Origin: Sternotherus odoratus
Taxonomy: Eukaryota; Chordata; Testudines; Kinosternidae
Direction of reading: 5' to 3'
Assembly (NCBI GenBank): GCA_032164245.1
Contig: JAVMKO010000001.1
Coordinates: 251,853,644-251,917,643 of the forward strand
DNA: 64,000 nucleotides
A program made the translations under genes and the position numbers. This document shows, piece after piece, positions 52,980-64,000 of the stretch (its first letter is position 1; every line of letters starts with the position of its first letter). The notes below the pieces were generated by a model, which did not search any database, was not told the origin of the DNA, and was given only the letters and a program-made list of their open reading frames with translations.

Positions 52980-53170
52980 AGCTAGAAATCAGAACCAAAG
53001 GTCAGTGCCAGGGTCAGAGCCAAAGGTTAAAGCTGAAGTCAAGAACCAGGAGTGAGAACCCAGATCAGAACCGGTTAGAGCCGATAGTCAAAGTCAGAGA
53101 TCAGGAATCAGAGCCGAGGATCAGAACCGGGTTACCTGGAATGAGTCCAGGCAGGGGCATGGCTGGGTCC
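52980..53170. repeat. Degenerate GGTCAGAGCC-type short tandem repeat
   Basis: Successive variants of CAGAACCAAAGGTCAGTGCC and AGTCAAGAACC. The same sequence style recurs at 58755-59010. Probably part of an LTR-element leader. Confidence 0.55.
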
Positions 53171-53659
53171 ATGCAGAACGAGAAACAAGCAGACTCAGGA
53201 GCAGTCACAACAGTGGGCAAATATTCGGAGAGCCACTGAACTGCTGCTGCTGCTGCTGGACTTAAGATTGTCAGTCTGCTGACTCTTCCAACTGATCAGG
53301 CCCTCATCAGGCTGCCCAGAGACCGGCTCTGCTGTAGGCCCTGATTCCTGACGAAATCCTTAGGATTCACCTCAGTGTTTCTTCTTTCTAGAAAGCTGTA
53401 ATTTGAGTTGAGACTTAGCAAAGAAAGGAGGTAAAGTCATTGTTGATGCTGAGTCATGGCTGGAGAGTTCCTCAGAAGGAAATAGACATTATGGACTAAG
53501 TTTTTAAAAACAGTCTCCAATTTTCGACTGCAGTTTTGTGCCTGCTGCTGTTAGTTCACTGATACTCAGCTGCTTCAGCAACGGGCATATTAGACCTGCC
53601 ATAGATACGCAGTGTCTATCTGTCTGATCTTGTATTTTGCTGTGACACTCTTAGTACCT

Positions 53660-53805
53660 TCCCCAGACCTGAAGAAAAGCTCTGTGTAGCTTAAAAGCTT
53701 GTCTCTTTCACCAACAGAAGTAGGTCCAATAAAAGATATTACCTCACCCACCTTGTTTCTCTAATATCCTGGAGTCAACACAGCTACAACAACACTGCAT
53801 AGATA
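53660..53805 (+). mobile_element. Second-family Penelope-like terminal fragment
   Basis: CCCCAGACCTGAAGAAAAGC, TCTGTGTAGCTTAAAAGC, CCAATAAAAGATATTACC and ATATCCTGG.GTCAACACAGC are the family terminal module, inverse of the copy at 23400. CTGAAGA with a following AAAA box recalls a decayed hammerhead. Confidence 0.7.
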
Positions 53806-54285
53806 TGCAGTAGACAGGTGGATGGATGACTGCTGGAGGTGCAAATATGAATATTTGCATAAGTACATGACCACATCCCCTGTTCAGATGGTTAGCTATC
53901 TAACTGCCATCAATTGCACCTGTTTATATCTGTTGAAGATACATATTTGGAGCAAAGGTTAGGGCCCCTTTCCAAAATGTGGCTCTGTGTTATTAAGACA
54001 GTCTTATCCTCCAGGATTATAACATTTAAAGGGATCTTCAGAAAGATTTTTTAATGTTTAAAATTTCTCCCTGTGCCGCTCTTTTTGTAAAGTTTGTTTA
54101 GATTGCACATTCTTCAGGGCATGGCCTTGTCTTCCTTATGTCTGAAACAGGCCTACCACACTCTAGTCACAACCATAATCTAAGTAAATAATAATAATAT
54201 CATCTTGCATATAGGATCACCGAGTAACAAAGTTCAGACTTTTGCAACAAACCCACACAAGCCTTCCGTATATCCTAGTGTGACC
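53806..54285. other. Intergenic, nothing recognised
   Basis: No exon or recognised repeat. Confidence 0.4.
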
Positions 54286-54289
54286 CAGG

Positions 54290-54415
54290 GATAGGGTGAC
54301 AAGAAGATATGAAAAATCAGGACAGGGGCTGGGAGGTAATAGGAGCCTATATAAGAAAAAGACCCCAAAATCAGGACTGTCCCTGTACAATTGAGATATC
54401 TGGTCATGCTATCTA
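54290..54415. mobile_element. Diverged hAT MITE, relative of 56375-56495
   Basis: TAGGGTGACAAGA..GGTAATAGGAGCCTATATAAG..GATATCTGGTCATGCTA is the same palindromic MITE in the opposite orientation, with decayed ends. Confidence 0.75.
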
Positions 54416-54419
54416 GGGG

Positions 54420-56365
54420 ACCTCTTCATGCCAACTGGTTGAGGACACATGGGGTGAACAGAGATCCCCTGAGTCGGGTATATTTACATGTTAGTTCACC
54501 AAAGGGTGGCATGAGAGGTGTCTACCCAGAGCCTACTGGTCATCATAATCATTGTGAAATGTAGGTAAAGGTAATATTGAAGAAATTGTGTATTGATACT
54601 GAAAATTACATTCTTAAGGTAAGGCAGGTCCCCAAAAGCATGGCCATATGTAGCAGATACTTATCTCCCTACCTGGTCATTATGTATTGTCCATTATGCA
54701 AACTGCATAAGGCTGCAAACGGAGCCTTATGCTAATCAAAAGATTGCTAAATGGACAACAAAGGAAGCCATAGGAAAATCCAGTCAGTGGAGGGGGGCGG
54801 GAAGGGACGATGGATAAGGGGAACCTGTTTATGAAAAATAATAAAGGATTATTGTGTTATGTCTAAGGCACAAGAGATTCCCAGCATCCCAGTATCTTTC
54901 ACCAAGAAGGCAAGCTGACAGTGTGCCTTGTCTCATGAATGGAAGATCATATCAAGCCTGGCTGTAAATCGCTGGAAGCATCTTGGTTGAGCATTGCTCC
55001 ATAAGACATGAAAGTATCTAGTTAGGTAAGGCTGGAATGCAAATTATGATTTTATTGTATATGTAAACATTTGTTTCCTGCACTTCTACCTTCTGTCACT
55101 TGAATCTCTACACAGTCCTTTGTTAAATAATCTTTTACTTTTTTTCCCTAAAAACACATCTAAGTGCTATGTGTCAAGTGGAGCGATGATCTGAGGTAGA
55201 ACTGGTAAACTGGGTACTGCTTCTTTAGAAAAGGTAATCTGTGAATACCGCATGTGTCCAGTGGATCAAAAAATAGAAGCTCCAGGGAGATGCTTGGTGG
55301 GCTTGGTGGTTGGTGTGTGCCTACTGCTAACCTGCAGAGAGAGAAAGTGTGGGGCCTGTGTAGCCCTACACAAGAGAGCTTGTGTTACCTGTGGCTGCTG
55401 GAGACAGGGACCTGACCCACAGCAGGCATAGACAAGACTTCCTCATGCTCAGGGCAGGTGGTAGCGAGGTTGGTGGCTCACAACCCTGGATACTCCTGGG
55501 AAGTGTCACACCTAGCAAAGTCACATAGCTACAGATGCAGAATCCTGGGACTTTTGAACCTATTTTTGAAAGTTATGGGCTACACACATGGAATGAAAGC
55601 AAGATATAGCCAATGTTGTACAAATTGTCATAGTCAACAATAGAGTCACCCTTACTTTGACTATTGCAGCATCTCTTAGAGATGGGCCCAAGCTCAGATC
55701 TGGATCCAGATCTGAATTACCCTGAAGTCTGGACACATTAGAAACCAGAATCTAACATTCTGATTTGGCCCTGAGATAAGTATGGGTCAATTGTAAAGTT
55801 AATATCTGGATGCAAACTTTACCAAACTTCAGAGTGGGAACAAAATGTTGCAGAACTAGAGTTCTAGTTTGATGTCATTATAATGTAGATATACACCTCG
55901 GTATATACATAGTAAAACAGAGCAAGCATCCATCCAATTTGGTATTCTGTTTCTGAAAGACGCCAGGACCACATGATTTAAAGCAAGGTGTAAAATCCTC
56001 ATAATGCGCTTAATTATGCTCTACTGTACCATGGGGGAACATTTCTTTCTGACTCCATCTGGTGATCAGGTTATGCCCTGAAGCATACTGATTGAACCCT
56101 TGTAATTTTCAGCCTAGTTAGTGGAACGGCTGATGCTCTATTCTTATTCATATAAATGGCTACGCCTTTTTGAATCTTTTGAAGTGATGATGACTCGTGC
56201 ACTGAAAATCAGTCATGAAACAGTTTACAAAGCCAGCTTGCTTTGGAAGTGAAGACTAAGAGACAGCTGCTGCCTTTCAGGGAGATAGAAAAGCAGGGAG
56301 AAAGAGACAATAAAGAGTTCCGAATTTCTGTGCCATGATCAAAATGCCTTGGAATGATACCTTTT
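54420..56365. other. Intergenic, nothing firmly recognised
   Basis: 54600-55250 has LTR-like wording (CCTTATGCTAATC, ATAATAAAGGATTATTG), but no ends could be placed. No coding sequence. Confidence 0.35.
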
Positions 56366-56374
56366 AGTAATGAC

Positions 56375-56495
56375 TAGGGGGACCAGATGTCACGATTTTA
56401 TAGGGACAGTCCCGATTTTTGGGTCTTTTTCTTATAGGCTCCTATTACCCCTCACCCCCGTCCCAATTTTTCACATTTGCTGTCTGGTCACCCTA
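56375..56495. mobile_element. Complete 121-bp hAT MITE
   Basis: Termini TAGGGGGACCAGA and TCTGGTCACCCTA, with a perfect 8-bp duplication GTAATGAC (56367-56374, 56496-56503). Interior palindromic (GTCCCGATTTTTGGG). Confidence 0.92.
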
Positions 56496-57204
56496 GTAAT
56501 GACATTTACCAGTCCATCAAAGCAAAACCTCAAACCCCACCTGAGTCCATCAGGAAAAAGCTAGTGAGGTTCCATTTGCTGTATTTGAAAGTGAAAATAT
56601 TTATAACATTCAACTATGATGGAGCTATTCCAGCTTTTTTTCCTCACATAAGATTATAAAATGTTAGAGGTGAAAGATCTGCGAGGTCATCTAACTGTAT
56701 TGCCGTAACAATGCAGTATTGTAGCTGATTGCACAGGGATAGGTGCTCATTTTTTGTGAAGGTTTAAATATCCCAAGTGAAGGGCTTCCACCGCTTCCCA
56801 CAGCAGACGGTTCCACAGTTGTCTGGTTACATACACGCATATTTGTGTTAAAACTCCAGATAGATGTATTGCCATCTGGTGGTTAGTTTGCTCTACTGCA
56901 TTGTTAGTACTGGGAACATTAGAGAGCTGCTAGAAAAGTATTGGAGTATCACAAAGCAGTCCGTGAGTGGACTTGGCACTTGTTTGAGAGTAAAGGAGTA
57001 ATGTTCTGGGCTCTTCACTGGACACATTTGCAAACCTAGCTCTTTTTCAAAGGAAGCTCTTATTTGGGACTTGCCCTGGTTTTTTACTAGGTTTGTAAAA
57101 TAAAGTTTAAATAGGTTTGTGTAAATAGAGAACTCGCATGAACATCCTTCTGGGATGTATCAGCAGGAGTGTTGTAAGCAAGACATGAGAAGTAATTCTT
57201 CCAC

Positions 57205-58115
57205 TCTACTCTGTGCTGATCAGGCCTCAGCAGGAGTATTGTGTCCGATTCTGGGTGCCACATTTCAGGAAAGATGTGGACAAATTGGAGAAAGTCCAGA
57301 GAAGAGCAACAAAAACGATTAAAGGAATAGAAAACGTGACCTGTGAGAGAAGACTGAAAAAATGGGGCTTGTTTAGTCTGGAGAAGAGAAGACTGAGGGG
57401 TACATAACCATTTTCAAGTACACAAAATGTTGTTACAAGGAGAAAAATTGTTCTCCTTAACCTCTGAGGATAGGAGAAGAAGCAATGGGCTTAAACTGCA
57501 GCAAGGGAGGTTTAGGATGAACATTAGGGAAAATTGTCAGGGTGGTTAAGCACTGGAATAAGTTGCCTGGGAAGCTTGTGGAATCTCCATCACTGGAGGT
57601 TTTTAAGAGCAGGTTAGACCAACACCTGTCAGGCATTGTCTATATAATACTTAGTCTGGAGGAGCTGGGGGTGGTGGTGGCCCCGTCTGGAGGAGCCCCA
57701 GCAGGAGGAGCGCCCCCCCACCGAGCAAAGGGGTGGGGCGGCAGGAGGAGCACTGCTGGGGGGGGGGAATTAAAGGGAGGCTGGAGGAGCACCGCCTTAA
57801 GATTGGCCAGAATGCCAACCTTACCATCTGTCTATCTCAAGAGGGGGCAGTCAGGGGACAAGGAGCAGGGAGGCTTAGATAGTGGGTGGGGTCCTGGAGG
57901 GCAGTCAGGGGATAAGGATCAGGGGGGTTGGGAGTTCTGAGGGAGGAAGTCAGGGGGTGGGAAGTGGGAGGGAGTGGGGATGGGGCTAGGGAGGGGCTTC
58001 CCCCCCGGGGGAGAGTGCTCACAAATTTTTTACTGTTATGGATGCACGATCAAAAACGTTTGGAGACCACTGGCCGAGATGATCATGATGGTCCCTTCTG
58101 ACCTAAAAGTCTAGG
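57205..58115 (+). mobile_element. CR1 LINE 3' end, split by an inserted element
   Basis: 57213-57407 encodes [19 protein letters not shown] and [15 protein letters not shown], the C-terminus of the CR1 RT ORF. The 3' UTR follows to ATAATACTTAGT (57655), then resumes at GATGATCATGATGG.CCCTTCTGACC (58078). Confidence 0.88.
57656..58070. mobile_element. G-rich insertion in CR1, hAT-like right end
   Basis: G-rich sequence with GGGGATAAGGATCAGGG-type repeats, ending AAACGTTTGGAGACCACTGG, a hAT MITE terminus. Left terminus not clear. The 132-codon plus-strand frame runs from CR1 into this insert and is not a gene. Confidence 0.55.
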
Positions 58116-58224
58116 AGTCTCCGAGATGGGGTAGCCTAGAAGCAAACGTTGAGGTGTCATCATTTTTCCTTTCCCTCAAGGGTAAGTTACCAACAAGCCC
58201 GGTCTATTGGCATCAGTACAGTGT

Positions 58225-58345
58225 GCTCATAGAATTATAGAATCATAGAAGATTAGGGTTGGAAGAGATCTCAGGAGGTCAGCTAGTCCAACCCCCTGCT
58301 CAGAGCAGGACCAATCCCCAACTAAATCATCCCTGCTGAGAAGGG
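58225..58345 (-). mobile_element. CR1 3' tail, reverse orientation
   Basis: CATAGAATTATAGAATCATAG, TTGGAAGAGATCTCAGGAGGTC and TCCAACCCCCTGCTCAGAGCAGG are the reverse of the CR1 3' end, with its ATTCTATG tail at 58230. Confidence 0.9.
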
Positions 58346-58529
58346 TTTGACAACAGGAGCCATGGGCTAGGTAGCTGTGACAACCCTCTTTTCCTGCTGC
58401 TCACACAGTTGTTGATCTAAATAGTGAGGTCAATGAAGGCATCCACACCTGTTGGATTTCTACTTAGCCCGGCTTGTCTTTAACCTCTTCCTCTAGGCCT
58501 CATAGGATTTGTTACAGCTGGGCCACTTT

Positions 58530-59200
58530 GTTCCACTCAGTGTGAAGCTGAAGTATTTGTTCCTATAACATCTGGTTCTCGGTTGTCAGCTGCATAATGT
58601 GGGTCTGCATCACTTGGTTGTCTGCCTGTTGGCAGGCTACCTGCTTTAGTGGTTCTGGCACCCATGTGGTGGGGGGAGCTCTTCTGCTTGCATCTTTCCC
58701 AGCAGAGTTGACCCTGCAAACCGTTAGGGATTGGGATGTGGACAGTCTGACCTGGTAGTTAGAGCAGGAGTCAGGAGCCAGAAAACACAGCCTAGGGTCA
58801 GAACCAGAGGTGGACACCTGATGCCAGAGTCAAGGATCAAGCTGGAATCAGAGCCAGGAATCAGAGCCAAAGCTCAGAACTGGAGTCAGAGGCTGAATAT
58901 CAGGGCCCAGGGCCAGAGCTGGAGTGTAAGAACAGAGGCCGGGATCAGGAACGCAGCAACCAGGCAGGGAATCAGGGCTCGGGAGTCAGGTGAGAAGGCA
59001 TTGTCCAGTGTAGCAGCCAGCCAAGAACTCACCCAGTTGCACAGACAACTTCCTGTGCCTCTTCCTGGCTTAAGTAGCACAGCCAGACCCATCAGTGGGA
59101 GTGCTCACCCCTCCAGTCAGGACTCCTGTGGGTGGTGCCCTGGTGGGTCTAGGTTCCGTTAATCACTCAGACTAGTTGCTACTAGCATGCTGCTGGATGA
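58530..59200 (-). mobile_element. LTR-retroelement leader fragment
   Basis: Minus-strand frame to 58817 ends in QQADNQVMQTHIMQLTTENQ, a coiled-coil style start of a gag-like protein. Upstream of it (58755-59010) are degenerate CAGAGCC/GGTCAGAA repeats like those at 52980. Too short to classify, and no complete gene. Confidence 0.4.
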
Positions 59201-60040
59201 CAGCTGGGCTATCAGGGTTGCCTGTGGACCTGGGTTTGAGAACCAGTGATTCCCCACATTATGCTTCTGTGTAGAGGAATAAGGGGCTGCGGGGTGGGAT
59301 AAGACCCTCTGTTGACTCCGTTCCTGGAACTAGAGGCCTGAGGCAGGGGGCTGTAAACCAATACTGTCCTCCCTGCTCAGAAGTGGCTGGGGTGAGGTCT
59401 ATTTTTTATAATGCCAACCATACCTAAAAAATGTTCTTCTGCTCTACCAACACATCACACAATGGGATATATAATGACATATTAAAATGTACCATTATAA
59501 CCCTTTCAAAATCTTTACTATCTAAATGTTAGGGCCAGATGCAACCCTTAGTCACGTTGAAGTGCACTTGAGTCCATCAGCATTCCCTTTACATTCAAAA
59601 GAACGAAACACAACGGGCCAGATTCTGCTATTCTTACATCGTTACTCCATGCCTTACCAGGCAAACCATCTCACTGGAGTCATTGGGCCCATTCGGATAG
59701 TAAGGTATATGAGTAAGGGAGCAGACTCTGATCAGGAGCAAGTTACTACTCAAAATGAATATGGCTGGCAGAATCTAGCCTTTCTAATCAATATTGTACA
59801 CTCAACAGCATATGTCCATTACAAAACAAACAAAGCAGAAAAGTGAATGTTGATGGCTAGTGCCCATAAGTGGTGGTGGATTATATAAGGTTGTACAAGT
59901 CCAGTGAACAAGTCTACAAATATTGAGTCCCACGAGTTTGTTTTAAAATCTGTATGTTTCAGTTGTCCGAGGATACAGTACTTATCACACCATTAGCACA
60001 TACATCACTGAAAGGAAAAGCCTTAAATTTTGGCTTGTAG
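59200..60040. other. 3' flank of LCP1, nothing firmly recognised
   Basis: 59610-59760 (GGCCAGATTCTGCTATTC..CACTGGAGTCATTGGG) resembles a dispersed sauropsid repeat. No gene. Confidence 0.4.
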
Positions 60041-60045
60041 AAGGT

Positions 60046-61395
60046 TTTATTTAGAGAGGCTTTTCACATTACTGTATATTTATTCTCCATTAAGGCAATT
60101 TCACAGGGGGAAAGAATGTGCATTAAGGCAAAACTCACTTCTTCTGCATTTGAACTACAGTAGAATGCACTTAATGAGCGTAACAATGAATACCACATGC
60201 CAAAGAATAGATTCAGTGCAATGTATTTCATTTATTCTAAACAGACAGGGCTAGATCCTCAGCTCGAGTAAACTGACAGAGCTTTGTTGAAGTCAATGGG
60301 AGCTGTGCTTTTTTACCCCAGCTGAGGAAACCGGCCCCAATTCAGTAAAGCACTTAAGCGTGTGCCTAATTAAGATAAGTACATTCTGAATTGCCTTGCT
60401 TAATCAGGGACCTGGCCCCTTGTGTGTTCAGTAGCATACCTTTTATTGTCTGCAAGCCTGTTTGAAGTTGTTAGCAGGGCTGAATTATGGTTTGATACAT
60501 AAATCTGTCACTCTGGTCCCAGCTGTATTGTTGCTAATACATGAGTAGACCTCTCCTTAAGTTCTTTAGCACAGATTTCATTTTAAGGATGTTCTTGCTT
60601 TGTAATGTGCTTATTTTATAGTATGCCATGAAATAAAAACGAATGATCATCTTGCACAACATGGGCTGTGAAGGTCTTCCAGAATTAGGATTCTCTGAGC
60701 TGCCAGACTTGTATTCACTAATTAATGTCAGATTCTGTAAATAATGCCACTGATATCACAGGGACTACTCCCGGTGTAAAGTACTACTTTAGTACCACAA
60801 TTTGGCCCTTAATTAGCACTTTTGTTGCCACAGGAGTTTCCCAGCTAAATGGATTTTAGTATCGCAGACAAATAAACACTAATAAGGACACTATGCAGTT
60901 ACCTGCATTGGCTTAAGGAAATCTCTTTTGTACTTCCAGGTATTAGCTGAAGGAAAGCATAGCGTTAATGTCACAAGCATGAACACCCATAACAGCGTTA
61001 ATGTAACATTTCACAATCCTAAAAAGCTGTATAACCTAACCCTGCTCCCAAAACAAAAACGCCAGGTGGCCTCCAGGTAATGACCTTGACAGCCATTAAT
61101 ATCGGCATATGTAAAGCTCATGTTGTTTGGAAACATGTTCAGGAAGCAGAAAAGGCTAATTAGCAAAGGGGCTAATGTGGCAAAGAAGTCAAGCACATTG
61201 CTGTACCCTATACCACATGGTAGATTGTTTTGCTGAATATACATCATCTTTTGTATGATTCGGAACCTTGTCTAGCATTCATGCTTTGGAAAGCACTGAG
61301 TCTGCATATTTCCTTCATATTTGAGTCTGTGAGGAACATTCGGTCTGGGGGAGTCAGGGGGCATATACCAGTCATGAGTTTCAGTCTTTTATGGC
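60046..61395 (-). other. LCP1: LCP1 3' UTR and candidate poly(A) signals
   Basis: Sequence downstream of the LCP1 stop has no competing gene. Minus-strand AATAAA hexamers occur at 60231-60236, 60079-60084 and 60046-60051. The first gives a 3' UTR of about 1.2 kb. The stretch at 60245-60420 resembles a dispersed sauropsid repeat carrying the words 'agtcaatgggagct'. Confidence 0.4.
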
Positions 61396-61528
61396 TTAAA
61401 CTTTCTTCATTCCTTTTCCCATAAGGCAAGCAAACACAGTCATGACCATTTTGGGTTTTACTTCAACCAGGTCTTCTGGAAGGGCATAGACTCTTGCTCC
61501 AATTTTTCTCGCCATGGAGATGGCATAT
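61396..61528 (-). CDS. LCP1: LCP1 last coding exon
   Basis: Acceptor CACTGTAG, stop TAA at 61398-61396. Encodes [19 protein letters not shown] to GKGMKKV, the C-terminal helix of the plastin CH4 domain. The open frame continues upstream of the acceptor into intron, but that part is not coding. Confidence 0.95.
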
Positions 61529-63363
61529 CTACAGTGGGGGAAAAAATTAAAAGAAATGTAAGAAGCAACCTTAGTAATCATTTTATTTAACAACTTCTCG
61601 GGCTTCATGCAGAGAAACAGTAGAGTGGAGGTGAGTTCAACAGTGACAGAGAACGGGGGAGTGCACAAGGTTGCAGATGAAAGATCATGAGTTTGGTTTG
61701 AACTATATTAAATTTAAGGTGGTAGCAAGATGTCCAGATGTAGATGTTGGAGAGTGAAGCCAAGATTCAATATTAGATGGAAGAAGACAGACCAGAAGTA
61801 GAAAGGTAGATTTGTGAGTTGGTGGCATGTAGATAGTAGTAGCTGAAGTTCTGTGAGTTGATGAGTTCACCCAGGTATAGGAGGTAGAGTGAGAAGAGGA
61901 GGGAACAGAGACCTGTGGGACTCACATGGGACATAGCAGAAGGGAGGAGGATGATACACCAGAAGAAATTTAAAAAGAATGTCCAGGGAGAACAAGTGTT
62001 GGAAAGTCAAGAGAGGATAAGGTGGGAAGCAGGAGGGCATGACCTGCAGTGTCAGAAGTAGCAGGAAAGGTCAAAGATGAGGCCTTTAGAGACAATGAGA
62101 TCTGCTAGGAACAGGTTAGAGACCTTGGTGTGAGCAGTTTCAGTGGAGCAGAGAGGCTGGAAGCCAAACTAGAAAGGACTGAAAATGGAGTTAGAGGTAT
62201 GTGAGACAACAATTGCTGACAGAGTATTCAATAAGCTTCTCTCTACCTAGGGACTTTTATGTCCCCCCATCACTATCATATCTGAGTGCCTCCAAACACT
62301 GGAGAAGAAGTGACTCCATTAAACAGTAGTTATAGGTGGGGTTGAAGGACAGGAGACAGCAGAGCACACATGTAGTGTGAGAGAAAGGGGTCAGAGGTGA
62401 GGGTGATATTCCTAGAATACTTTTTGGTTCCTGTCTTAAATAAGCAATGTTTATTAATGCTACATAAAGAGAAAAGCTCTCAGCCAATCTCTTCCCTGAT
62501 TGCAATCCCTTTGACTTCAGTGAAGCTCCATAGGCAGAATTTGGTCCTTTATTGCCAGCTGGAGTTTTCCTTTGGTGAAGTGATTTGACAGATCAGGAAG
62601 GAAGTGCTGAATTTCAAGTATTTTGTTTTAAAATGGAAATATATCTGTGATTCAGGCCACTCCTTTAGTACAGCAGTTCCCATCCTGAGACCCATGGGAG
62701 CACTGGTGATCTGCAGAGAACAGGCTGGTCAGATAGTGCTGTCTCTCCACTGTCTTCCCAGTCACTTCTACTGGTGTCTAGGCACTTCACCACAAATACA
62801 GTAATATAAACCTATAACTCTGCTGGAAGCAAGAAGGAAGAACCAACCTAGCTGCCTTTACAGGGGATGCTGCTACAGAGGAGGGGGATAGCAAACAGGA
62901 GCTGCCCTCAGGGCCTGGATTCACCAGTGGGCTGGAGCTGCCAGCCACCAGAGTGAGAAAGGGCTGGGGCAATATGTTGAGAGCAGCAAAGGAGAAAGGA
63001 ACTAAGCAGCAAGGACGCATGTGAAGGAAAAGACAAGTAGGTAACAGGGAAACATGAACATGAGGAGAGGGGGAGAAAGGAGCCATGTGAAGAGAGACAA
63101 GTGCAGGAAGCAGTGGAAGGAACAGAACAGCTGGGGGGGGATGAAATGCAGATCAAAAGCAGACTGTGTGAGTATCTTTTTTTCAGAAAGAACAAACATA
63201 GCGTAATGCAACCCTAGTGTCCCATGCCATGCACATACTTAGCATTATTAAGTTTCTCTTCCTCATTCAAGTCCTCTGTTTTCAGAAGGTCGTATTTGAT
63301 GGAACCCGGCTGAATGGCATCGATGAGATCCAGGACTGGCATGCTTGTGCTGATTTTGCTGTC
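61396..63363 (-). CDS. LCP1: LCP1 (plastin-2 / L-plastin), 3' end: last two coding exons
   Basis: Plastin-2 is a cytosolic Ca2+-regulated actin-bundling protein of leukocytes, with two EF-hands and four calponin-homology domains. Only the last 85 residues lie here, in two exons (63363-63239 and 61528-61396). The joined sequence runs from [20 protein letters not shown] through [20 protein letters not shown] to LMGKGMKKV and the stop, close to human LCP1 at nearly every position. It is the end of the fourth CH domain. Upstream exons lie beyond 64000. The paralogues PLS1 and PLS3 are possible by sequence alone, but adjacency to CPB2 is the known LCP1 position. No lesion is seen. Confidence 0.95.
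61690..62230 (+). repeat. Old dispersed repeat in the last LCP1 intron
   Basis: Purine-rich wording (GGGAACAGAGACCTGTGGGACTC, GGAAAGGTCAAAGATGAGGCC, GGCTGGAAGCCAAACTAGAAAGG) resembles a LINE-like repeat common in turtles. Family uncertain. Confidence 0.45.
62235..63230. other. LCP1 last intron, nothing else recognised
   Basis: 62690-62800 (GTTCCCATCCTGAGACCC..) is probably a MITE half. Pyrimidine/purine asymmetry at 62820-63140 creates accidental minus-strand frames. Confidence 0.4.
63239..63363 (-). CDS. LCP1: LCP1 penultimate coding exon
   Basis: 125 nt, acceptor TGTGCAG and donor GTATGT. Encodes 41 residues, [20 protein letters not shown] to EEEKLNNA, plus two bases of a Lys codon completed by the next exon. 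These are CH4-domain helices. Confidence 0.95.
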
Positions 63364-63369
63364 CTGCAC

Positions 63370-64000
63370 AGAGGGAAGAGACAGTCAGATACAAACACAG
63401 ATTGACAGATGTTCTGCAAAGCCAGAATCATGGCTCAAGGACAGCGGATGGGTCACTCAAATGATATCCTGTTTAAAACTCTGCAACAAGCAGCCCAGCG
63501 GGTGCAGAGACCGGGAATGAGTCACCAGGATTCTGCCTTGGCCCTCCAACCAGCCAGGAGGTGGCAGAAGAGAAGGGTGCCATGGAGTCCAAAGGAGTTG
63601 CGATGGCCACACAATAACCCTGGCATGGTTATCTTGACGCTGCATTGCAGTATGTGTGTCACAGTGTTGTTATATCTATAGCAGGGGCGGGAGAATAGGG
63701 GGGGGGGGGAAAGCCCTCTGGCCTTTCTCTTCTCACTGAGGCCCTGTCCCCAACCGGCCAGAAGCTGGAGCCCAGCCTGGGTAGGAGTGGGCCGGGGAGC
63801 TTGGGAAGCTGTGCGGGGAGCCATTGACCTCCTCACCTGCCCATGGGGGGGGGGGGAGGGGAGGGGTGCAGAGAGCAACCTCCGGCCCATGTCCACCCAG
63901 GGCAGATGGACGGTCTACAGCTCCCCAGCAGCTGCCTCGGTGGCTCTTACCATGGCTTGGCCACGGCTCTTCAGCCCCTGAGGCCCCACCCCCAGGCCAG
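63370..64000. other. LCP1 intron sequence at window edge
   Basis: No LCP1 exon seen beyond the acceptor at 63364. Contains a G-run near 63700 and another near 63845. Open frames are compositional. Confidence 0.45.

Noticed and set aside
57542..57940. 132-codon plus-strand frame
   Set aside because: It runs from CR1 3' sequence into an inserted G-rich element, so it is a chimera of two repeats.

Overview
This window is vertebrate nuclear DNA, most likely from a turtle or another non-avian sauropsid. Host exons are short, split by GT-AG introns and very similar to mammalian genes. The spaces between them are packed with CR1 LINEs, Penelope-like elements, hAT, Tigger and Harbinger MITEs, two Helitrons and several LTRs, a mixture typical of turtles. 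The species assignment is inference.

All three host genes lie on the minus strand, in the order known from human 13q14 (LCP1 - CPB2 - ZC3H13). On the right, 61396-63363 holds the last two coding exons of LCP1 (L-plastin). The middle, 8519-41063, holds the complete coding region of CPB2 (carboxypeptidase B2, TAFI). It has eleven coding exons whose phases chain into 421 codons plus a stop, with the zinc ligands, catalytic Glu, basic-specificity Asp, activation Arg and four glycosylation sites all visible. On the left, a CpG island (about 6230-7060) with a minus-strand splice donor is read as the promoter and non-coding first exon of ZC3H13. That call rests on position and promoter grammar, because no ZC3H13 coding exon is in the window. 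If it is right, 1-6.2 kb is ZC3H13 intron 1.

The rest is mobile DNA, much of it nested and datable by target-site duplications. Intron 9 of CPB2 carries a 5'-truncated Penelope-like element with an unbroken 420-codon reverse-transcriptase/GIY-YIG ORF. Intron 4 carries a decayed hAT transposon with long inverted arms, one arm invaded by a Helitron and the other by a small Penelope-like insertion. About 220 bp upstream of the CPB2 start codon sits another Penelope-like element with inverted terminal copies. Several Penelope-derived segments contain hammerhead-ribozyme-like cores. From 42 to 59 kb lie a hAT element swollen with minisatellites, a complete Helitron, a probable solo LTR inside a CR1, further LTRs and more CR1. 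No bacterial-type features, CRISPR arrays, rRNA or tRNA genes were seen.
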